This document shows, piece by piece, positions 26,659 to 36,275 of a stretch of 64,000 nucleotides of DNA. The first letter of the stretch is position 1; every line of letters begins with the position of its first letter. Below the pieces are notes generated by a model. That model saw only the letters and a list, made by a program, of their open reading frames with translations, searched no databases and had not been told where the DNA came from. Source of the stretch: SCUD01 sp036824505 (GTDB lineage Bacteria > Pseudomonadota > Gammaproteobacteria > Steroidobacterales > Steroidobacteraceae); assembly GCA_036824505.1 (NCBI GenBank), contig DAITAA010000003.1, positions 62,001 through 126,000 of the forward strand. Direction: 5' to 3'. Made by a program: the position numbers and the translations under genes.

Positions 26659-28086
26659 CTATTCGGATTCGATATCAAGATCCGCGATCCGGTCGTCCGG
26701 CGCAAAGGCGATCTGCACGCGCAGCGTGCGCGGTCCATAGTGCGCAGCGTAAGTGGACACCCGATCGTCGCCCAGGTCCCGGCGGTCCAGCAGTTCCAGG
26801 CGCTCCAACGCACCGAGCGTCTGCAGCAGTTGCGCATATCCGCCGATCAGCTCAAGGAAACCGCGGTTCGCATAGCGCAATTGCTGTTCAGGCAGCCTGC
26901 CCCCGGCAACGGCGTCAAGCAGCCCGCGAACGCGCGCGGCAGTGGCAGGGTCGCTGTCCGGAATGGGCGTGGCAGGCCGTATCTTCGCAATTGCTGGATC
27001 GAAGATCGCGGCGATGCCATCAACGAAGCGCGAGGGATCCGCATCGATCAGATTGGCGAGCACGACGATCGTGAGATCATCTTTGCGGTAACGGGAGATA
27101 TAGGCCCTGAAGCCCTGCGAACTGCCTGAATGATGAAACCAGGGCCCGCCGTTTGACTCGTCGATGGACCAGCCGAAGCCGTAAGGAAATGTCTTGCCAC
27201 TGTTGAGCCTGACCGGCGCATAGATCTGCGCCCAGCTCGCCGCGGAAAGTATGGCCTGAGCCCGCAGTCCACGGTCCCAGGCAAGGAAGTCCTCCACGCT
27301 GAGGTAGAGAGCACCATCCGCAGTGGTGTTCACCGTCGGGGCGTACCATTCCTGGTTCTTGACCTTGCCATCGACCAGGCGATAGCCGGCCGCACGGTTC
27401 GGCACGATGTCCTCATCACTGATGACCCGTGCCGTCTTCATCCCGAGCGGCGCGAATACTCGCTCCTTGAGGACGTCGCCGTAGAACCGGCCGGACACGC
27501 GGCGGACGAGGTAACCGAGCAGGACGTAGCCGGTGTTGCTGTAGTGCCATCGCGATCCCGGCGCGAACTCGAGCGGGAGAAGGTAGAACGCCTTCAACAT
27601 TTCCTCTTCCGTATAGTCGCGCCGGACGTCGAAAGGATCCGAGCCAGGACCTCCGAACTCATCGAAATAGTCCTGGATCCCGGAAGTGTGAGTCAGCAAG
27701 TGGCGAACCGTGATCGGGCGCCAGCTGTCCGGGGCGTCGGTGAAGTATCGGGTGATGGAATCGTCGAGCGAGAGTTTGCCGTCCTCCACCTGCAGCATCA
27801 CGGCAACGGCCGTGAATTGCTTGCCGACGGACGCAGACTGGAACATGGTCCTGCTGCTCACCGGTGCGTGGTGCTCGATGTTCGCGTCACCGTAGCCCCT
27901 TGCGACGAGCACGTCGCCCTTGCGAAAGACGCCAACGGCCACACCGGGCACCATTTGCCGGCGCATCTCAGTGCTGACGAACTCATCCACCTGCTTCGCG
28001 AAGCCGGCGGGCACCGGCGCTTCCGCGGCCGCGTGGCTGATCGCAAGAGCGCAAAGAACGACAGCCGCGATCTGCACTGACTTCAT
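26659..28086 (-). CDS. exported serine hydrolase, beta-lactamase class C/PBP4* family
   Basis: A 475-residue protein with a signal peptide (residues 1-21, cleavage after SHAAA). The class C/esterase core has the SxxK nucleophile motif SVGK (S86, K89) and the YxN motif YSN (Y182-N184). About 120 C-terminal residues after the core form an extra lipocalin-like segment. Members include D-aminopeptidases, esterases and penicillin-binding-like enzymes; the substrate is not evident. It is last in a minus-strand run S9 peptidase - CapA-like - serine hydrolase with gaps of 1 and 20 bases, so probably one operon for extracytoplasmic hydrolysis. Confidence 0.9.
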   Translation of the reverse strand: MKSVQIAAVVLCALAISHAAAEAPVPAGFAKQVDEFVSTEMRRQMVPGVAVGVFRKGDVLVARGYGDANIEHHAPVSSRTMFQSASVGKQFTAVAVMLQVEDGKLSLDDSITRYFTDAPDSWRPITVRHLLTHTSGIQDYFDEFGGPGSDPFDVRRDYTEEEMLKAFYLLPLEFAPGSRWHYSNTGYVLLGYLVRRVSGRFYGDVLKERVFAPLGMKTARVISDEDIVPNRAAGYRLVDGKVKNQEWYAPTVNTTADGALYLSVEDFLAWDRGLRAQAILSAASWAQIYAPVRLNSGKTFPYGFGWSIDESNGGPWFHHSGSSQGFRAYISRYRKDDLTIVVLANLIDADPSRFVDGIAAIFDPAIAKIRPATPIPDSDPATAARVRGLLDAVAGGRLPEQQLRYANRGFLELIGGYAQLLQTLGALERLELLDRRDLGDDRVSTYAAHYGPRTLRVQIAFAPDDRIADLDIESE

Positions 28087-28106
28087 GCTGCCATCCGTTC
28101 GCGCCG

Positions 28107-29642
28107 CTATGGCCGGATCACGGCCGTGTTCTTCACGTAGCTGACATTCAGCTTTGGCAAGCCGAATGCTGCCGTCTGCTCGCTGATCTGCCTGAAGATG
28201 GCAGCCGCCGTCTCCGCGTCCGTCACCAGGCGCGGAATCCCGCTTTCAGGAAGCTTCGCGCCATAGCCTTCTTCGACCGGGTGCAACACGATCTGCGCCA
28301 GCTGATTGCCCTCGAACTGGCAGTCGGCGAGGACGCTCTGGAACGTGAAAGCGTTGGCGAAATACTTTTTGTTCAAAGGCGCGGTCAGATCGTATTCAGT
28401 CGCCTTCCCGGGGGCTCCCCAGGAATTCGCGAGCAGCGCGCGGTTGGCCTGGAAGAGATCGTGCGGCAGGAGCGGCTGGACGTCGCTCCAGAAAAAATTG
28501 CCGAGTCCGTAGAGGATCGGCCGGTAACCCCGGGCCGGGGACTTGTAGATCTCGATCGGGCCGAGATTGTGATTACCGGTCACGACGAAGACGTCCGCGC
28601 CCGAATCGATGGCATCGCGCGCCAGTTGCTTCAGGAAGCTGGCCGGGCCGCGCGGAGCATCATCGCGATCGCAGCCCGTCGAACATTCGTGCGAATGGAT
28701 TGACACGATGACGAAATCGGCATTCTGCTGCGCCGAGCGGATGCTGCTGTGGATTTCGGCGAGGTCCTCCGGATCCATGGAGTACTCGTACGAGGTCCCG
28801 GCGGCTTGGCGGTATTCCGTTCCGAAGAGCTGGCCTTCGGTCGGTGTCTCTCCGCAGTTCCTGCCGTAAAGGGTGCACTGAAGCTCGGCGAGCGGCTTTA
28901 TGGCGGTCGACGGGACTTCGACGACCGGGGTCAGATGCAAGGCGCTGATACCGGGCCGCCCGGGCGATGCTCCTGCCGCGGGCAGCGATTCAGTTGTCGG
29001 TCGAAATGTGGATGCCAGTGCCACGAGTCCGACGCGTCTGGCCGCGCTTTCGAAATACTGCGGCGCCCGTGCCAATCCATGCGTCTCCCCGGCCCCCGCA
29101 TGGACGATACCGGCTTCATCCAGCCAGCGGCTGGTCTCGCGCATGCCCTCGAGGCCCCAGTCCAGCGCATGGTTGTTGGCGCGGGAAACCATCGCGAAGC
29201 CCATGGCCTTGAGATCCCGCGCGACCGCGGGCACCGACGAATTGGTCCAGTCGCCATCCCACGAATATGGCGAACCCTTGAACGACCGCTCGTCGAATAT
29301 CGTCGTCTCCAGATTCCCGAAGGTGACATCGGCGCGTTTCAGCAGATCAACGACGGCGCCGAATGCCGGCAGACGGGCCGCATACTGGGACAGCGGGCGC
29401 GAAATGATCATGTCACCCACTGATGCGACCACGAAGCCATCGGGTACGCTCGCCTGCAATTCCCGGTCCACCGGGCGCATTGGGTCGAACTGCGTCGCGT
29501 CCTTCATCACCGGGTCACCGGGGCCAAAGCGCGTGTCCTGCGCATGCGTCGCCGGGCTCAAGGTAACGAGCAAGGCGGCTGCCGCGAATGCGGCCAGCGA
29601 TTTTCGAAAGACCAGAGTCGTGCTCCTTTGCGCGACGGTCAT
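28107..29642 (-). CDS. exported CapA/PgsA-family metallophosphatase-like protein
   Basis: A 511-residue protein with a signal peptide (about 1-34, ending SPATHAQ). The CapA (PGA_cap) domain fills most of the rest: ASVGDMIISRPL, GNLETTIFDERS, RANNHALDWG and VTGNHNLGPIE are the metal-site blocks in order. In Bacillus, CapA/PgsA takes part in poly-gamma-glutamate synthesis, but there are no capBC genes here, so a phosphodiesterase-like or polymer-related role in the periplasm is more cautious. Its ATG lies one base after the S9 peptidase stop. Confidence 0.88.
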   Translation of the reverse strand: MTVAQRSTTLVFRKSLAAFAAAALLVTLSPATHAQDTRFGPGDPVMKDATQFDPMRPVDRELQASVPDGFVVASVGDMIISRPLSQYAARLPAFGAVVDLLKRADVTFGNLETTIFDERSFKGSPYSWDGDWTNSSVPAVARDLKAMGFAMVSRANNHALDWGLEGMRETSRWLDEAGIVHAGAGETHGLARAPQYFESAARRVGLVALASTFRPTTESLPAAGASPGRPGISALHLTPVVEVPSTAIKPLAELQCTLYGRNCGETPTEGQLFGTEYRQAAGTSYEYSMDPEDLAEIHSSIRSAQQNADFVIVSIHSHECSTGCDRDDAPRGPASFLKQLARDAIDSGADVFVVTGNHNLGPIEIYKSPARGYRPILYGLGNFFWSDVQPLLPHDLFQANRALLANSWGAPGKATEYDLTAPLNKKYFANAFTFQSVLADCQFEGNQLAQIVLHPVEEGYGAKLPESGIPRLVTDAETAAAIFRQISEQTAAFGLPKLNVSYVKNTAVIRP

Positions 29643-29643
29643 G

Positions 29644-31704
29644 CTATGGCGATTTCAGGTGCTTGCCAAACCAGCCGAGATAACGCTCGGCCTGGTCCTG
29701 AAGATAGCTTGGCGTGCTGATGCTGTGGAACTCACCCGGATAAATCACCAGCTGCGTTTCGATGCCGATGCTGCGCAGCGCCTGATACATCTGCTCGCTG
29801 TTGATCAGCGGCACATTGAAATCATTTTCGCCGCACATGAACAACACGGGCGTCTTGATCCGGTCGGCGTGGAAGAATGGATAGGAAACCTTGAGATAGC
29901 TCTCGATCGATTTCCATGGCAGGCCGAGTTCGAGTTCGTAGTCGGAAATGTACTGGTCCGTGCCGTAGCCGGTGAGCATGTTGGAAATGCCCGCACCGCT
30001 CGCGGCAGCCTTGAAGCGCGTGTCGCTCGCGATCGTGTAGTTCGTGAGCATGCCGCCGTAGCTCCAGCCGAGGATGCCGAGGCGCCCGGGGTCGGCGCGC
30101 CCATCGGCGACGACCGCTTCGATGCTCGCCAGCAGATCCGTCACTTCGTGGTGCCCCCAGTCGGATCGCAATGCCAGCGAGTAGGCGTAGCCGCGCCCGG
30201 TGCTGCCGCGATAATTGGACTGGACCACCAGGTAGCCGTTGGCTGCGAACAGCTGCGCCATCGGATCGAATTCGTGCTGGTCCTGTGCCTGCGGGCCGCC
30301 GTGGATGTACAGCAGGGTCGGGTAGCGCTGGCCTGTGCGGAAGTCTGGCGGCGCGACGGTCAGTGCGCCGACGCGCGTGCCGTCTGCAACCTGCACATCG
30401 AGTTCCGCGACCTTGCCCAGGCCGAGCCCCGCCATCAACGTCTCGTTCTGGCGTGAAAGGGGCCGCAGGGTCTTGCCTTCCAGGGCGAAGACTTCCGCCG
30501 GTTGCGCGGGATTGGTTGCGAGCACGGCGACATGCCCGCCGGGGCTAATCGCGAGCTCCCGCACGACCTGACCGCGGGCCGTGAGCCGCTCGACTTCACC
30601 ACCGGCAGCCGGGATACGCGCCAGCTGAACGCTGCGATCGTCCTCGAGCGTGAAATACAGGTAGCGCCCGTCGGCCGACCAGCGCGGCTGGAACGCCTGG
30701 CGGTCCAGGGCGTCAGTCAGGAGCCGCGCATCGCCGCCTGCGGCTGGCGTCACGGCGATGACAGACGTGCCGAAATAGGCGCTGTCGAAGCTTTCGTCGA
30801 GGCTGCGCAGGTAGGCAATGGCGCGGCCATCCGGGCTGTAGTGCGGGCCTCCGCCTGGGATCGGGTCCGAATAGTCGCCGCCATCTGCGCCCTGAAACGG
30901 TGTCAGGAGCCTGGCTGTGGCGCCGGCACGCGCCTCGATCGCGTAGATGTCCCAGTTCCAGTGGCGGTCGGTGTCGGCGCCGCGCTTCGTGACGAAGGCA
31001 ATCGTGCGACCGTCCGGGGACCAGCTCGGCGAACCATCATCGAAGGCGCCGGTGGTCAGTTGCACGGCGCTGCGCCTGACTACGTCGAACAGGTGGAGAT
31101 GGCGGCGCCGGTTCCCAAGGTAGCCCTCGACATCTTTCTTGAATCGGTAACGGTCGATCACGATCGGAGGCGGGGTATTGTCCCTGCCTGTCAGAGCACC
31201 GCCGCGCTTGCGCAGGGTGAGCGCAACAGGATCCGGATCCTTGACAATCAACGCGAGCCGGGTCCCGTCAGGTGACCAGGCAAAATCCTCGACATCGCCG
31301 TCGAGCGCGGTCAACTGCCGCGCTTCGCCGCCGGCGCGATCGAGCAGCCAGACCTGAGTGGAAGATTCATCCTCCTCCTGATCGTCGCGCTCCGACAGAA
31401 ATGCGATGGAACGCCCATCGGGGCTGAAGCGGGGCTGGCTGTCGTCCGCCTTGCTGGTCGTCAGTTGCACCTGCTGCCGGCCGTCCCAACTGCTCATCCA
31501 GACATCAGAGGTCTCTTCATCGCGGTTGCGGTCCGCGGTTGATACCGTATAGGCGACCCATGCCCCATCGGGCGACACATCAATCTCGGACACGTCGCGA
31601 ATGGCCAGCATGTCGTCGATTGTGAACGGCCGGGGCGCCGCCGCCTCGGCGGCCGTGCTTGTCAGCAGCATTGCGCCCAGGCAGGCGGACAGCAGAAGAT
31701 GCAT
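29644..31704 (-). CDS. exported S9-family prolyl oligopeptidase-like peptidase
   Basis: A 686-residue protein with a signal peptide (1-22, ending AEAAA). Residues 40-430 hold WD40-like/PD40 beta-propeller repeats (SPDGAWVAY, SPDGRSIAFLS, SPDGRTIAFVTKRG). The C-terminal alpha/beta hydrolase domain has YIHGGP as oxyanion region, nucleophile S548 in GWSYGGM, then the acid in CGENDFNVP and the histidine in GEFHSIS. The propeller filters entry, so substrates should be short peptides. First gene of the S9-CapA-serine hydrolase run; its start overlaps the 5' flank of the divergent lipoprotein gene. Confidence 0.94.
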   Translation of the reverse strand: MHLLLSACLGAMLLTSTAAEAAAPRPFTIDDMLAIRDVSEIDVSPDGAWVAYTVSTADRNRDEETSDVWMSSWDGRQQVQLTTSKADDSQPRFSPDGRSIAFLSERDDQEEDESSTQVWLLDRAGGEARQLTALDGDVEDFAWSPDGTRLALIVKDPDPVALTLRKRGGALTGRDNTPPPIVIDRYRFKKDVEGYLGNRRRHLHLFDVVRRSAVQLTTGAFDDGSPSWSPDGRTIAFVTKRGADTDRHWNWDIYAIEARAGATARLLTPFQGADGGDYSDPIPGGGPHYSPDGRAIAYLRSLDESFDSAYFGTSVIAVTPAAGGDARLLTDALDRQAFQPRWSADGRYLYFTLEDDRSVQLARIPAAGGEVERLTARGQVVRELAISPGGHVAVLATNPAQPAEVFALEGKTLRPLSRQNETLMAGLGLGKVAELDVQVADGTRVGALTVAPPDFRTGQRYPTLLYIHGGPQAQDQHEFDPMAQLFAANGYLVVQSNYRGSTGRGYAYSLALRSDWGHHEVTDLLASIEAVVADGRADPGRLGILGWSYGGMLTNYTIASDTRFKAAASGAGISNMLTGYGTDQYISDYELELGLPWKSIESYLKVSYPFFHADRIKTPVLFMCGENDFNVPLINSEQMYQALRSIGIETQLVIYPGEFHSISTPSYLQDQAERYLGWFGKHLKSP

Positions 31705-31746
31705 GAATCAGGCTCCAGTGTGATTCCCGATCCGAGGATTTTAGCG

Positions 31747-33462
31747 ATGATTCCGAGGGCGCTGCGCGCCATTTTGCTTGCCGCGCTGACCTGCCTCGCG
31801 GCCTGCCAGCAGTTGCCGGTGCGCCAGGATCCCGATGCGCCGGCGGCGGCGCGGGATTTCGACCAGTTGTTACGCGATTTTGTTGCGGGGCACTATGAGA
31901 GGGTTCCGACTGCCGCCGTGAACAGCGGTCTGCACGAATATGACGGCCGGCTGCCGGATTTCAGCCCCGAGGGCATCCGCGAGCGGGTCGCCTGGCTCGA
32001 AGAGATGCGACGGCGGACCGCGGCGATCGACGCGCCGCAACTGGGCGTGAAGGAACGCCTGTACCACGGCTACCTCGCGGTCGAGATCGACACGCAACTA
32101 TTCAATATCCGGACGCTGAAGGTGCTGGAAAACAACGCCTGGTACGACTATCTCGCGCTGGATCCGGACGTCTATCTGTCGCGAAACTACGCACCGCTGG
32201 CGGCGCGCATGGACGCCTACACCCGGCATGTCAGCGCGCTGCCCGCGACACTCGCGGCGATGCGACGCACCTTGAAACCCATGCCATCCGGCCACGCCGA
32301 GGGACTCCGCGATTACATCGCGGGCCTCGCGGAATTCGTGACCACCGCTCCCTACGAAGTGTTCTCGGCGGTAGATGATCCGGTGCGCCAGGCCGCGATG
32401 AAGAAGGCCAGCGATCTGGCGGCTGCCGCGCTGACCGACCTGGCGCACTGGATCGATGCATTACCGCGCAACGAGGACTTCGCGCTCGGTGCAGAGAGAT
32501 ACGCACAGATGTTGTGGGCTCTGGAGCGCATCGACACGCCGATCGGCGAGTTGAAGGCAATCGCGGAACGCGACTACCGGCGAAACCTGCAGGCCCTCGG
32601 GAGCGCCTGCGGCGCGTTTGCTCCAGGCACGACACTGCGGGAATGCAGGGCGAAAGTCGCTGCGCGCAAGCCGCCGGACGGGCCCATCGCGGCAGCGACG
32701 CGCCAGGTGGATCAGTTGAAGCGCCTGGTGCTCGCACGTCACATCGCCCCGGTCCCCGACGGACTACAGGTAATTGTCGCCGAAGCACCGCCGCACCAGC
32801 GCTCCGCAACCGCGTACATCGCGGTACCGGGCCCCCTCGAGAGGGACGCACCATCCATCTATTACATCTCGCCGCCCGATCCGGACTGGTCGGTCGAGGA
32901 TCAGCAGCAATACCTGCAGTCCGAAGCCGACCTGATGGCGACCACGACGCACTGCGTGTGGACAGGTCATATCCTCGAGGCCATGCGCTCCAACCTGTCC
33001 GGCAATCCGCTTGCGGTGTTCACCTACAGCTATGCGTATACGGAAGGTTGGTCCCATTACAGCGAAGAGATGATGCTGCACGAGGCGCTGGACGACGATC
33101 CCGAGATGGCGATCGGCCAGTTGCAGAACGCACTGATGAACGATGTGCGCGCCTTGTCCTCAATCGGGCTACAGACCAGCGGCATGAGCATCCCGGAGTC
33201 CGAACAAATGTTCCGCGAGCGGGCATTCAGCGATCCCGAGAGTGCACGCCAGGAAGCCGTGCGGGCGACATTCGACCCGGGATATGTCTTCTACATGCTC
33301 GGCAAGCTGATGGTAATGAAGTTGCGCGACGACTGGCTCGCGCTCCACCCCGGAAAATCGCTTTCCGACTTCCACGAAGCGTTCCTGAGCTATGGAAACC
33401 CGCCACCGAAGCTGTTGCGCAGGGCCTTGCTCGGTGCTGCGGACGACGGCCGGCTTTTCTGA
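31747..33462 (+). CDS. DUF885-family lipoprotein, putative metal-dependent peptidase
   Basis: A 571-residue protein. ATG 31747 is chosen because it follows GAGGA by 8 bases and yields a lipoprotein signal with lipobox LAAC (cysteine at about 20). An ATG at 31699 would bury this signal. The DUF885 signature YTEGWSHYSEEMMLHE lies near residue 440, with TTHCVWTGH before it. The family is related to metallopeptidases but experimentally sparse. Together with the divergent S9 peptidase it suggests envelope-located peptide breakdown. It converges with the M24-family gene. Confidence 0.87.
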   Translation: MIPRALRAILLAALTCLAACQQLPVRQDPDAPAAARDFDQLLRDFVAGHYERVPTAAVNSGLHEYDGRLPDFSPEGIRERVAWLEEMRRRTAAIDAPQLGVKERLYHGYLAVEIDTQLFNIRTLKVLENNAWYDYLALDPDVYLSRNYAPLAARMDAYTRHVSALPATLAAMRRTLKPMPSGHAEGLRDYIAGLAEFVTTAPYEVFSAVDDPVRQAAMKKASDLAAAALTDLAHWIDALPRNEDFALGAERYAQMLWALERIDTPIGELKAIAERDYRRNLQALGSACGAFAPGTTLRECRAKVAARKPPDGPIAAATRQVDQLKRLVLARHIAPVPDGLQVIVAEAPPHQRSATAYIAVPGPLERDAPSIYYISPPDPDWSVEDQQQYLQSEADLMATTTHCVWTGHILEAMRSNLSGNPLAVFTYSYAYTEGWSHYSEEMMLHEALDDDPEMAIGQLQNALMNDVRALSSIGLQTSGMSIPESEQMFRERAFSDPESARQEAVRATFDPGYVFYMLGKLMVMKLRDDWLALHPGKSLSDFHEAFLSYGNPPPKLLRRALLGAADDGRLF

Positions 33463-33484
33463 CGCGTCGCCGACGCGCAAGCAT

Positions 33485-34818
33485 TCAGTCCAGCAATTTC
33501 GCGTCGTAAGGATAGAGCGAGATCAACGAGGCTCCGGTCGCGGTCACCCAGACTTCATCTTCGAGTTTCACGCCGTCCCGCAGGCCCACTTTGCCTGCGT
33601 AGCATTCGACCGCCAGCACCATGTTTTCCATGAATTCGCCCTCGGGCATGTCGGTGTGCGGGTCACCCGGGAAGGGAATATTTGGCGGTTCATCGTCGGT
33701 GCCGATGCCGTGCACGATGACGCCGTACTGCTGCGCCCGGTAAGCTTCGGGCAGCACGGGGCAGCGGGCCACGAACTCGGCGAAACTGACGCCCGGCTTG
33801 ATCAACTCGATGCAACAGCGCACGAAGTCGTGGGCCACCCTGTAGGCCTCCTTTTGCGCGGGGCTCGCCGTGTCGCCGCACAGGAAGGTGCGCGAGATGT
33901 CGCAGGCATAGCCCTCGGGGCCGATCATGTCTGTGTCGATCGCAACGAGGTCGCCGGGACACACCTGCTTGCTGTCGGCTTCGTGAAACCAGGGATTGGT
34001 CTTGTAGCCCGAGACGATCAGGCGCGTGAAGCAATGCTCGCCGCCGAGGGCCAGCATGCGATGCCAGTAGATCGCCAGCAGCTCGTTCTCCGAGATGCCG
34101 GGACAAATGGCCTGCTCCATGTCACGCAGTGCCGCTTCTGCAACTGCGCAGGATCGGTGCATCAGGCCGATTTCATCCATGGTCTTGATGACGCGCGCGG
34201 CCTCGATGGCGGCATCGGCATCCGTGAGGCGCAGCCCCAGTTGCTGCAGCGCGGTGAAACCATAGAAGTCGAGCACGTCCACTCCGATCAGCGCGTCGGC
34301 CAAGCCTCGTTCGCGCAGCACCTCCATGATCCCGGCAGCCCAGATGGCGGCCTTCCTGGGCGAGTCGCCGACCGTAAAGCGCGGCTGCCAGAAGATCGAA
34401 GGGCGGACATCGGTCCAGTACAGACGAGCGCGGAACTCGGCACCGCCATACTCGAAGATGACCGGATCACCTTCGACCGGCACGACGACGTAGTGCGCGA
34501 GGTTTACCGCCGTCCACAGCGGCATGACGCTGACGCCGGTGCAGTAGCGGAAATTCATCAGGTCAGTGAGCACCAGCGCGCCGATCTGGCGTGACGCCAT
34601 CTCGCGCTGCACCTTGGCCAGCCGGTCGCGGCGCAATNNNNNNNNNNNNNNNNNNNNNNNNNNNNNNNNNNNNNNNNNNNNNNNNNNNNNNNNNNNNNNN
34701 NNNNNNNNNNNNNNNNNNNNNNNNNNNNNNNNNNNNNGATCTGGCGTGACGCCATCTCGCGCTGCACCTTGGCCAGCCGGTCGCGGCGCAATTGCGTGAA
34801 GTCGACGGCCCACTCCAT
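33485..34818 (-). CDS. M24/creatinase-fold metalloenzyme resembling DMSP lyase DddP (spans a false gap)
   Basis: Coordinates include 100 N and a 55-base duplication. Removing 155 bases leaves 1179 bases, a clean 392-residue frame from ATG 34818. The creatinase N-domain is followed by the pita-bread catalytic domain. Metal ligands in the merged numbering are D243 and D245 (AIDTDMIG), D255 (YACDISRT), H318 (VHGIG), E353 (AVECYAG) and E368 (VKLEDE). As I remember DddP, its ligands have the same spacings, and its tyrosine and aspartate near the histidine correspond to Y313 and D324. The second histidine of true prolidases (HGxGxxxHEPP) is absent. It is shorter at the N-terminus than DddP. Lyase or hydrolase activity is therefore open. 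Probably co-transcribed with the upstream amidohydrolase (17-base gap). Confidence 0.82.
34583..34792. repeat. 55-base direct duplication flanking the N run (assembly artefact)
   Basis: 34583-34637 and 34738-34792 are identical over 55 bases, beginning GATCTGGCGTGACGCC and ending GCGGCGCAAT. Collapsing one copy plus the N run restores a continuous M24 reading frame (1179 bases, divisible by three), which supports contig-end overlap over a true biological repeat. Confidence 0.93.
34638..34737. other. assembly gap of 100 N (spurious)
   Basis: One hundred N flanked by identical 55-base sequences. The contigs on either side overlap and were not merged, so no bases are actually missing. Confidence 0.95.
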
Positions 34819-34835
34819 GGGCGTGCTGGCCTAAA

Positions 34836-36212
34836 TTACCTGCCGCTGGGGCTGGGCAACAAACCAGCCAGTGAAGCCTTTTCGCCCGGCCGCTTCACGA
34901 GCTTGCCGCCGATCATGACCAGGGACACGCGCTCCAGCGCGCTGATGTCGGTCAGCGGATTGCCCGGCACGGCGATGATATCGGCCAGCTTGCCGCGCGC
35001 GATGGTGCCGAGGCGGTCGTCCCAGCGCAGCAGTTCCGCCGCCACGCGCGTGCCAGCCTGGATCGCCTCCATCGGCGGTATTCCGGCCTCGACGAACACT
35101 GCGAATTCCCGTGCATAGAATGCAGGGTCGACGATGCCGGCGCCGAGGTCGAGCCCCACGACAACCTTGACGCCGGCGCGATGGGCGCGCGCGATAGCCG
35201 CCAGGAACTTGCTGCGGTAGTTCTTGAGGTAGTCGTCGTTCTTGTCCTGCGCGCGCAGCTTGTCGCCTTCCGCATAGTAGTCGCCGACATACACTGTGGG
35301 CACGAGAAAGGTTCCGTGCTTCGCCATCATGCTGATGGCTTCGTCATCCATATAGGTGCCGTGCTCGATGGAGCGCACGCCCGCGGCCACGGCCTGTTTG
35401 ATGCCCTCGGCCGCATGGGCGTGGGCGGCAACGGGCAAACCGTGGCGATTGGCTTCCTCGACGGCGGCGCGCAATTCCTCGGGGGAAAACGCGACATTGC
35501 GCGGGTTGTCGCCCACCGATTCAAAGGCGCCGGTGACCAGCAGCTTGATCCAGTCGGAACCGTACTTCACTTCCTGACGAACCGCCTTGCGGATTTCCTC
35601 GGGACCATCGGCGATCAGCCCGTCCGCGCGCACCTGCTGCTCGGGGGACAGGTAATTCACGTCTCCGCCGCCGCCGGTGATCGAGATGTAATGTCCGGCA
35701 CCCGTGAGACGTGGTCCGATGAACACGCCGGAATCGATCGCGCGGCGGATATCCTGGTTCGCGTAGAACACGTCCGCATCGCCCACCACCCGCACGCTGG
35801 TCCAGCCTGCGAGCAGCAGGCGCTGCAAACCCGCGAGCCCCATCAACGCCTTGAACGCCGACGAGTTCTCGAGGTGCGCGCTCTGGTAGTCACTTGCAAA
35901 CATCAACGGATGTTCATGGGCGTTGATCATGCCGGGCATCAGGGTCGTGTCGCCGAGCTCGATGATCTCCGCCCCCGGCGGAATGATGGAGCGATCGCCC
36001 ACCGCGACGATACGATCGCCGTCGACCAGCACGACGGCATTGGTCATGGGCGTGGAACTGCGCCCGTCGATCAGGCGATCTGCGGTCAGGGCCGTCGCCG
36101 CGCGGGCAGTGCCACTGAGCGTGAGCAGCGCGAGCATTGACACCGTGACCAGCGTGCCATGTGCGCGGTGCGGATACGTTCTGCGGGTCAAACAGTGGGA
36201 ATGCTTTTGCAT
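34836..36212 (-). CDS. exported metal-dependent amidohydrolase (imidazolonepropionase/prolidase-like)
   Basis: A 458-residue protein with a signal peptide (about 1-35, ending GTARA). Amidohydrolase-superfamily signs in order: the N-terminal beta-sandwich ALTADRLIDG, the HxH metal motif INAHEHPLM, the candidate carboxylated lysine in DWIKLLVTG, histidines in VAAHAHAAEG and IEHGTYMD, and the final PGNPLTDISALERV. ATG 36212 is used because the signal peptide starts there, although the frame is open to 36308. Such exported enzymes cleave Xaa-Pro dipeptides or other cyclic/acyl amides. It is followed after 17 bases by the M24-family gene. Confidence 0.9.
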   Translation of the reverse strand: MQKHSHCLTRRTYPHRAHGTLVTVSMLALLTLSGTARAATALTADRLIDGRSSTPMTNAVVLVDGDRIVAVGDRSIIPPGAEIIELGDTTLMPGMINAHEHPLMFASDYQSAHLENSSAFKALMGLAGLQRLLLAGWTSVRVVGDADVFYANQDIRRAIDSGVFIGPRLTGAGHYISITGGGGDVNYLSPEQQVRADGLIADGPEEIRKAVRQEVKYGSDWIKLLVTGAFESVGDNPRNVAFSPEELRAAVEEANRHGLPVAAHAHAAEGIKQAVAAGVRSIEHGTYMDDEAISMMAKHGTFLVPTVYVGDYYAEGDKLRAQDKNDDYLKNYRSKFLAAIARAHRAGVKVVVGLDLGAGIVDPAFYAREFAVFVEAGIPPMEAIQAGTRVAAELLRWDDRLGTIARGKLADIIAVPGNPLTDISALERVSLVMIGGKLVKRPGEKASLAGLLPSPSGR

Positions 36213-36256
36213 GAGATTGTCCAGCCGGAGGCAGAATTGACGGGTCGCGATGTCGA

Positions 36257-36275
36257 TCACGCAATCATAGCGTGA
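36257..36275. promoter_or_regulatory. candidate operator in the divergent amidohydrolase/SDR region
   Basis: TCACGC-AATCATA-GCGTGA has perfect 6-base arms and a 7-base AT-rich spacer, 45 bases from the amidohydrolase start and about 100 from the SDR start. It could serve both operons. No regulator gene is adjacent. Confidence 0.4.

Noticed and set aside
34638..34737. Two separate truncated M24 genes or a real tandem repeat
   Set aside because: The duplicate sits exactly at the N boundaries, and merging restores frame and family length.
33485..34818. Creatinase, as a partner for sarcosine oxidase
   Set aside because: Creatinases lack the metal ligands, whereas this protein has all of them. 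The sox genes are 7 kb away with unrelated genes between.
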